Below are positions 59,996-64,000 of a DNA stretch of 64,000 nucleotides, one piece after another. The DNA lies in assembly GCA_015832175.1 (NCBI GenBank), contig WJXW01000001.1:1922001-1986000 (forward strand). The letters are read 5' to 3'. Within the stretch, counting starts at the first letter, position 1; every line of letters begins with the position of its first letter. This stretch comes from Paraphaeosphaeria minitans (lineage: Eukaryota > Ascomycota > Dothideomycetes > Pleosporales > Didymosphaeriaceae). The translations under genes were made by a program, and so were the position numbers. Below the pieces are notes generated by a model that was not told the origin of the DNA, did no database searches, and saw nothing but the letters and a program-made list of their open reading frames with translations.

Positions 59996-61124
59996 CCACA
60001 GTTCTCTTCGGCAAGCCTGGAAGGGAAACATGCCCTTGAGGTTGATGACACTGGATATCTACGAATATGTGCAAGGCAATGCATGAACTACCGACGACAT
60101 CACATCCACTATCTGCTTCACTATGCGGACATCAAGCTACGATGGCGACGAGAACCGCGACCACGAATGTCGATTCTAAGAGGCTACAGGGCTACGTGTT
60201 CCAGCAAGGTCTGATGTCTCTCCAACCATACCTAAGAGTATATACCCACACTCACGCATACACCCCGCGATGCCAGTGCACGGCGGCCTCTTGGAAGTCC
60301 TGATGTGGCAGCCTTGGAGGCACCAACCGCTCTACCAAGGATGGCATACCGCAACAATCTGTCAGTGTCCATGGACACTTCTCTTTTGGACCGTTACGTT
60401 GTATCGCGACGCAGCATTGGTATCACCGGGACATCTTGCATGACCTGTCTACGTCAAGCTTGCTTATGTTTGGTCTGGAATACCTACGATCAGGCTACCT
60501 TGATTTTCAGAGAGTTTCTAACAACGTTGACTACCATAAATCGCTTTACATCGTGTAATTAATGTCTTTCCCGTTGTTCATTTCTGATCGGACGTCTCTA
60601 TTTCACCTCCTAGCACGACTGTCTACCATTTTGTTAGACTAGCGGAGCTGCGGCTTTCATGTACCTCACGCTACGCCTGGCGAGATCCGCTCAATCATTT
60701 CTTCCTTGCAAATGTGTGCCCCACCAATGCATCAAACCATATCGGCTCTCCTCTTTTGCCTTGCTTAGCACATACAACTCCCCAAAGTCGTTTCGCCAAG
60801 AAGCTGCGAGCGATATAACTGTTGACCCACGGTTACCAGGGCAGCAGTGAGAGCAACGAAATCGTTCTCCTGTCTCTCACCTTCACTTCTCCAGGAAGCT
60901 GTGCAATTTCGCTTAATCCCTCGATCTTCGACCGCCTGCTTCAAAACAGTCTTCTTACTTACTCTCTACTTCTCTACTTGCCCTTCTTGCAACCACCCAT
61001 AGCGCTTTCGCTTTCACTTTCTGGTTTTGGCTTGGCCTCGCCTTCGAATTTGGATCCGTAGTCTTTCTACTTGGTATCATCGAGCAGCTTTATATGGGCT
61101 CCACGTAGCGAAAGGCTTGAAGTC

Positions 61125-64000
61125 ATGCCGCTGAACCCTGTCAAACCAGCGCTGCCGACGAAAGGTGAAGGTATCGCAACGCAACAATTGCAGAGGAGCG
61201 CACAGGCAATGCCACAGAAACGAGGGGGTAAGCCGAAAGAAGATTTGACATAGGGTTGTACTCACTGACAACATCCAGGGTCGCCGATTGATTCCAATCG
61301 TGCGCAACCTTCAATGCCAGCTAAGCCTGCACCAGGAGGGAAGCCTCGCTCATCGCATCCCTTTAGCCAGCCACCTTCCAAAGAAGCTGAACGCTTGGCC
61401 AAGGCGGCAAGCGAAGGAGCGTATAGTTTCATTCAAAACCTTCCCTACAACGGAGAAGAGAAAGAGTATATACTTAACCTCTTGCGCACCCGGGCAGTCC
61501 CTCCTTGGGGTAGCGCCGATCACTACCTTGCTGTGCTGGGGAAGACGGGTCAGGGTAAATCATACACTATCAATTCTCTTACCGGCATAGACCTTGAAAA
61601 CGCTGTAAGTCCTCCATACTGCTGATATGAAGCAACGACTGATGTAGTTCAGATGGGTGGAACTGACAGCGTGACGAATACCGTGATGGAGTTTCGTTCA
61701 GTCTATACCGACCAAAACCACCCGTATCTGGTTCAGGTTTTCTTGTACAGCAAGCCGTACATCATGAAGATGTTTGAGGACGGTCTTCGTGAATACCGCT
61801 ACTGGCAGTTGAATCACCCGGAAGGCATCGGCGAAGACGACTCCGAGAATGAAGACACCGAAGCAACGGAAGCTCCTACTCGGCTGATAACCATGATACT
61901 TGATCTGAAGATGCTGGGGCCAGAGCACGGATACCGGGACCATGAGGCAGCAGAGCGATACCTTCAAGATACCGACGATTCCGAGGCCCTGCATTGCTTT
62001 GCAAAGAGGCTCGTTCTGCTCTATAAAAACATTCAGGGACGCGATGGCATCACCAACAAGATGGAGAAGGGATGCCCTACAGTTGACGCGGTAAAGAAAT
62101 TCATCGCTCCCTTTGTTCGAAAGGCGTCAGAACCATTCGCAGAAGGGACTGATGCAGAGTGCTGCCCGTACCCACTTGTTGAGAAGGTTGTTGTCGCTTC
62201 AAGTTCACCGATCCTCAACAAAGGAAACATATTGAAGGATGCACCCGGTGTCGGTGACACGAACAAAGCTCACGTAGATCGTGCTCACACGGCACTGAAG
62301 AATACCGACAAGATCATGGTCGTTTCCGAAATGAAGAGATGCCTCGCGAACAATGAGCTGTATGCAACAATCAAAATGGCCCTGAAGCGAAGGGGGCCAG
62401 GAGGTGTCCTCTTAGCTCTCACGCATTCTGCGGTAAATTTCCTATCTGCTCCAAAGCTATTGTTGGTTTTGAGCTCATCAAGTTGGTAGGAGATCGATGA
62501 ACAAATCAAAAATGAAACACGCGGGCGTTTTACACGGGACCAACACCGGACGTACGCATCGCTTCAGCAACAAATCGCTGAAGTAGATACGGAGCTTCTA
62601 CTTCTTAAAGAGCAAGAAGGGAACGTTGATGAGATCACAGCCAAGCGGGAGATAGAAGAGCAAATATGGGAGAAGAAGTAGGTTTTTTGAATCTTGAGAG
62701 TGTCTATAAGCTGACAACTACTAGAATCAGGCGAAACGAGCTCGAGAACGCGTAAGTAACCCATGCCAGCATCCGATTCTCAGAAATCGCTCCACAACGT
62801 TCCCTCACCAGGATAAACGGGGCATTCCGGTCCTGCTTTGCCGATAATTTATACTGACGTTTCGTAAGTGACTTCGAACTTCACGTCCGTGCACGAAATC
62901 AACAAACGGTCGTTGACTTCCGAGGGAAGTTGTTATCTAAGAAGATCTGGAAGAAGCAGTACCCAAAGATCATCATAGTATGCATCGACAACTATGAGTA
63001 TGGCAAGCATGCCCCAAGCTACTCTCCGTGGACCCCTGAAGAAAGTGGTAAAACACTACGTCTGTCTAAAGAGGCTACTGGCATCCCGGAGTTGAGGAGT
63101 ATAATTGCAGATTTCCCCGCCGACGGAAGATGGGAGACGTTGAGGCATCACATTCACGAAACGTGGGAATGTACCATGAACTCTCTTGAGATGTCCGGTA
63201 CCGTGACTATCGCGCAGCGGAAAGCTGAGGTTGACGCGCAATTCGCTAGAAGTTGTCAGGTGGGTCAAGATATTTGCTGCATGTCTGTCTTACTAACATC
63301 ATGCAGGGCATAGTGACGATCATCGCAGAGCAATTCCTCGATCTGATCAGCGGACACATGGAGTCTGTCAAAGACCATATCTGTAAGTGATCAGCGAAGC
63401 TTTGTAATACAGCTGACAGTGAGTTCAGCTCAAAAGGAGAGATCGTGGGCTGAATCAGGACTCGAAACTCATGCAGGGTTCGCTAAAACGATGAACCCCG
63501 CTACACACAAAGCACTCATGAATAAGCATGGTACTTGCATCATCGTCGCCCCATATGTATCGTTGCTGACATATTGACCCAGGTTTGACAATCACTGGGA
63601 AGCGTAAAGAATTCGACCTCAACGAAGAGCTTTACGCGGAACCACGGAAGGTCATCGTGGCCGGCTTGGATGATCTGAGCGATGACCGGATCCCCCGTTT
63701 CTTCACCGAGCTAATCCAGGGCATCCGGAGCACTGTCGAAGACCTGTTTACCGAAATTGAGCGTGAGTTGGTGTTTTTTCTTGCCTCGAACCGCCACACA
63801 AATCTCCAGAACTTCCTTGATCTTGATACTCACACACATCTGCCAGACGGTCCGCACTATGACACCGTAGGTCTCAGCGCAAAGGTACAGGCAGGCATAC
63901 GTGTGCGCCAGAGAACGCTCGAGAGAGCTTGCATCTCAACACAGAAACAGGCGATCAGAATGATAAGGTCCGTTTATGCCATCACTTTTAAAGCGATCCA
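61125..64000 (+). CDS. Dynamin-like / SLIP-GC-like large GTPase, 3' end beyond window
   Basis: Multi-exon P-loop GTPase gene truncated by the window edge. Exons include 61125-61227, 61279-61604, 61653-62432, from 62491, and several more to 64000. The N-terminal 60 residues are Pro/Lys/Gln-rich and probably disordered. G1 is VLGKTGQGKS (residues 120-129). G2-like TDSVTNTVMEF follows. G3 is KDAPGVGDTNKAH. The G4 position reads LALTHSAEID, so the usual [NT]KxD is missing. A Glu/Gln-rich coiled coil (RTYASLQQQIAEVDTELLLL) comes next, then FELHVRARNQQTVVDFRGKL and further helical exons. The order matches vertebrate nuclear GTPase SLIP-GC and related fungal proteins. Role in fungi is unknown; membrane or DNA-linked defence functions are speculation. 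Confidence 0.7.

Overview
This window is nuclear DNA of a filamentous ascomycete (Pezizomycotina; a Dothideomycete is my guess, not proven). The genes are eukaryotic and compact. Many are split by 45-150 nt introns with GTAAGT-type donors and CTGAC-like branch sites. Housekeeping genes are interleaved with accessory secreted-protein, plant-cell-wall and relic-rich stretches. There are no operons, tRNA or rRNA genes, CRISPR arrays or secondary-metabolite core enzymes.

Layout. 0.3-23.6 kb is a dense housekeeping block: CHD1 (-), RLI1/ABCE1 (+), a possible overlooked 69-residue gene (+), PRP40 (-), a TRS65-like TRAPPII subunit (+), a branched-chain aminotransferase (-), a queuosine-salvage hydrolase (-), UBA2 (+), an SDR reductase (-) and elongin C (+). 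24.2-27.7 kb holds three consecutive minus-strand genes for small secreted cysteine proteins. They share a cysteine spacing and a phase-2 intron at the same place, so I read them as an ancient tandem family; this is the most novel item here. 27.6-30.1 kb is gene-poor. 30.1-42.9 kb is again dense: a BBE-like FAD oxidase (-), PRMT5 (-), PRP43 (+), RPA43 (+), IMP4 (-), and a Dal5-type MFS transporter (-) broken by an in-frame stop. 43-52.7 kb is accessory: relic ORFs, a possible LTR, a 2EXR-like protein (-), an exopolygalacturonase (-) and long empty stretches. 52.7-60 kb carries an Na+/H+ antiporter (-), ORM (-), an IEC3-like INO80 subunit (+), mitochondrial mS35/RSM24 (-) and ALG13 (+). A large dynamin-like (SLIP-GC-like) GTPase gene (+) runs off the right edge.

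How the genes work together. Many act in the same broad processes without being an operon: ribosome production and recycling (RLI1, PRP43, RPA43, IMP4, mS35), splicing (PRP40, PRP43), chromatin (CHD1, IEC3) and protein modification (UBA2, PRMT5, elongin C). Seven head-to-head pairs share short promoters: CHD1/RLI1, PRP40/TRS65, QNG1/UBA2, SDR/elongin C, PRMT5/PRP43, ORM/IEC3 and mS35/ALG13. Three of these promoters carry an RTCACGTG box.

Intergenic stretches over 300 nt in which I saw only UTR/promoter-like sequence: 1-300, 8256-9229, 9706-10121, 14865-15363, 16696-17248, 18843-19336, 21579-21986, 23630-24276, 24733-25819, 26541-27128, 31614-32682, 38385-38765, 39633-39996, 40938-41326, 54202-54937, 55638-56306, 57476-57972 and 59996-61124. 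The larger accessory gaps have their own entries. Splice sites were placed by eye from consensus and reading frame, so exon ends are inferences.
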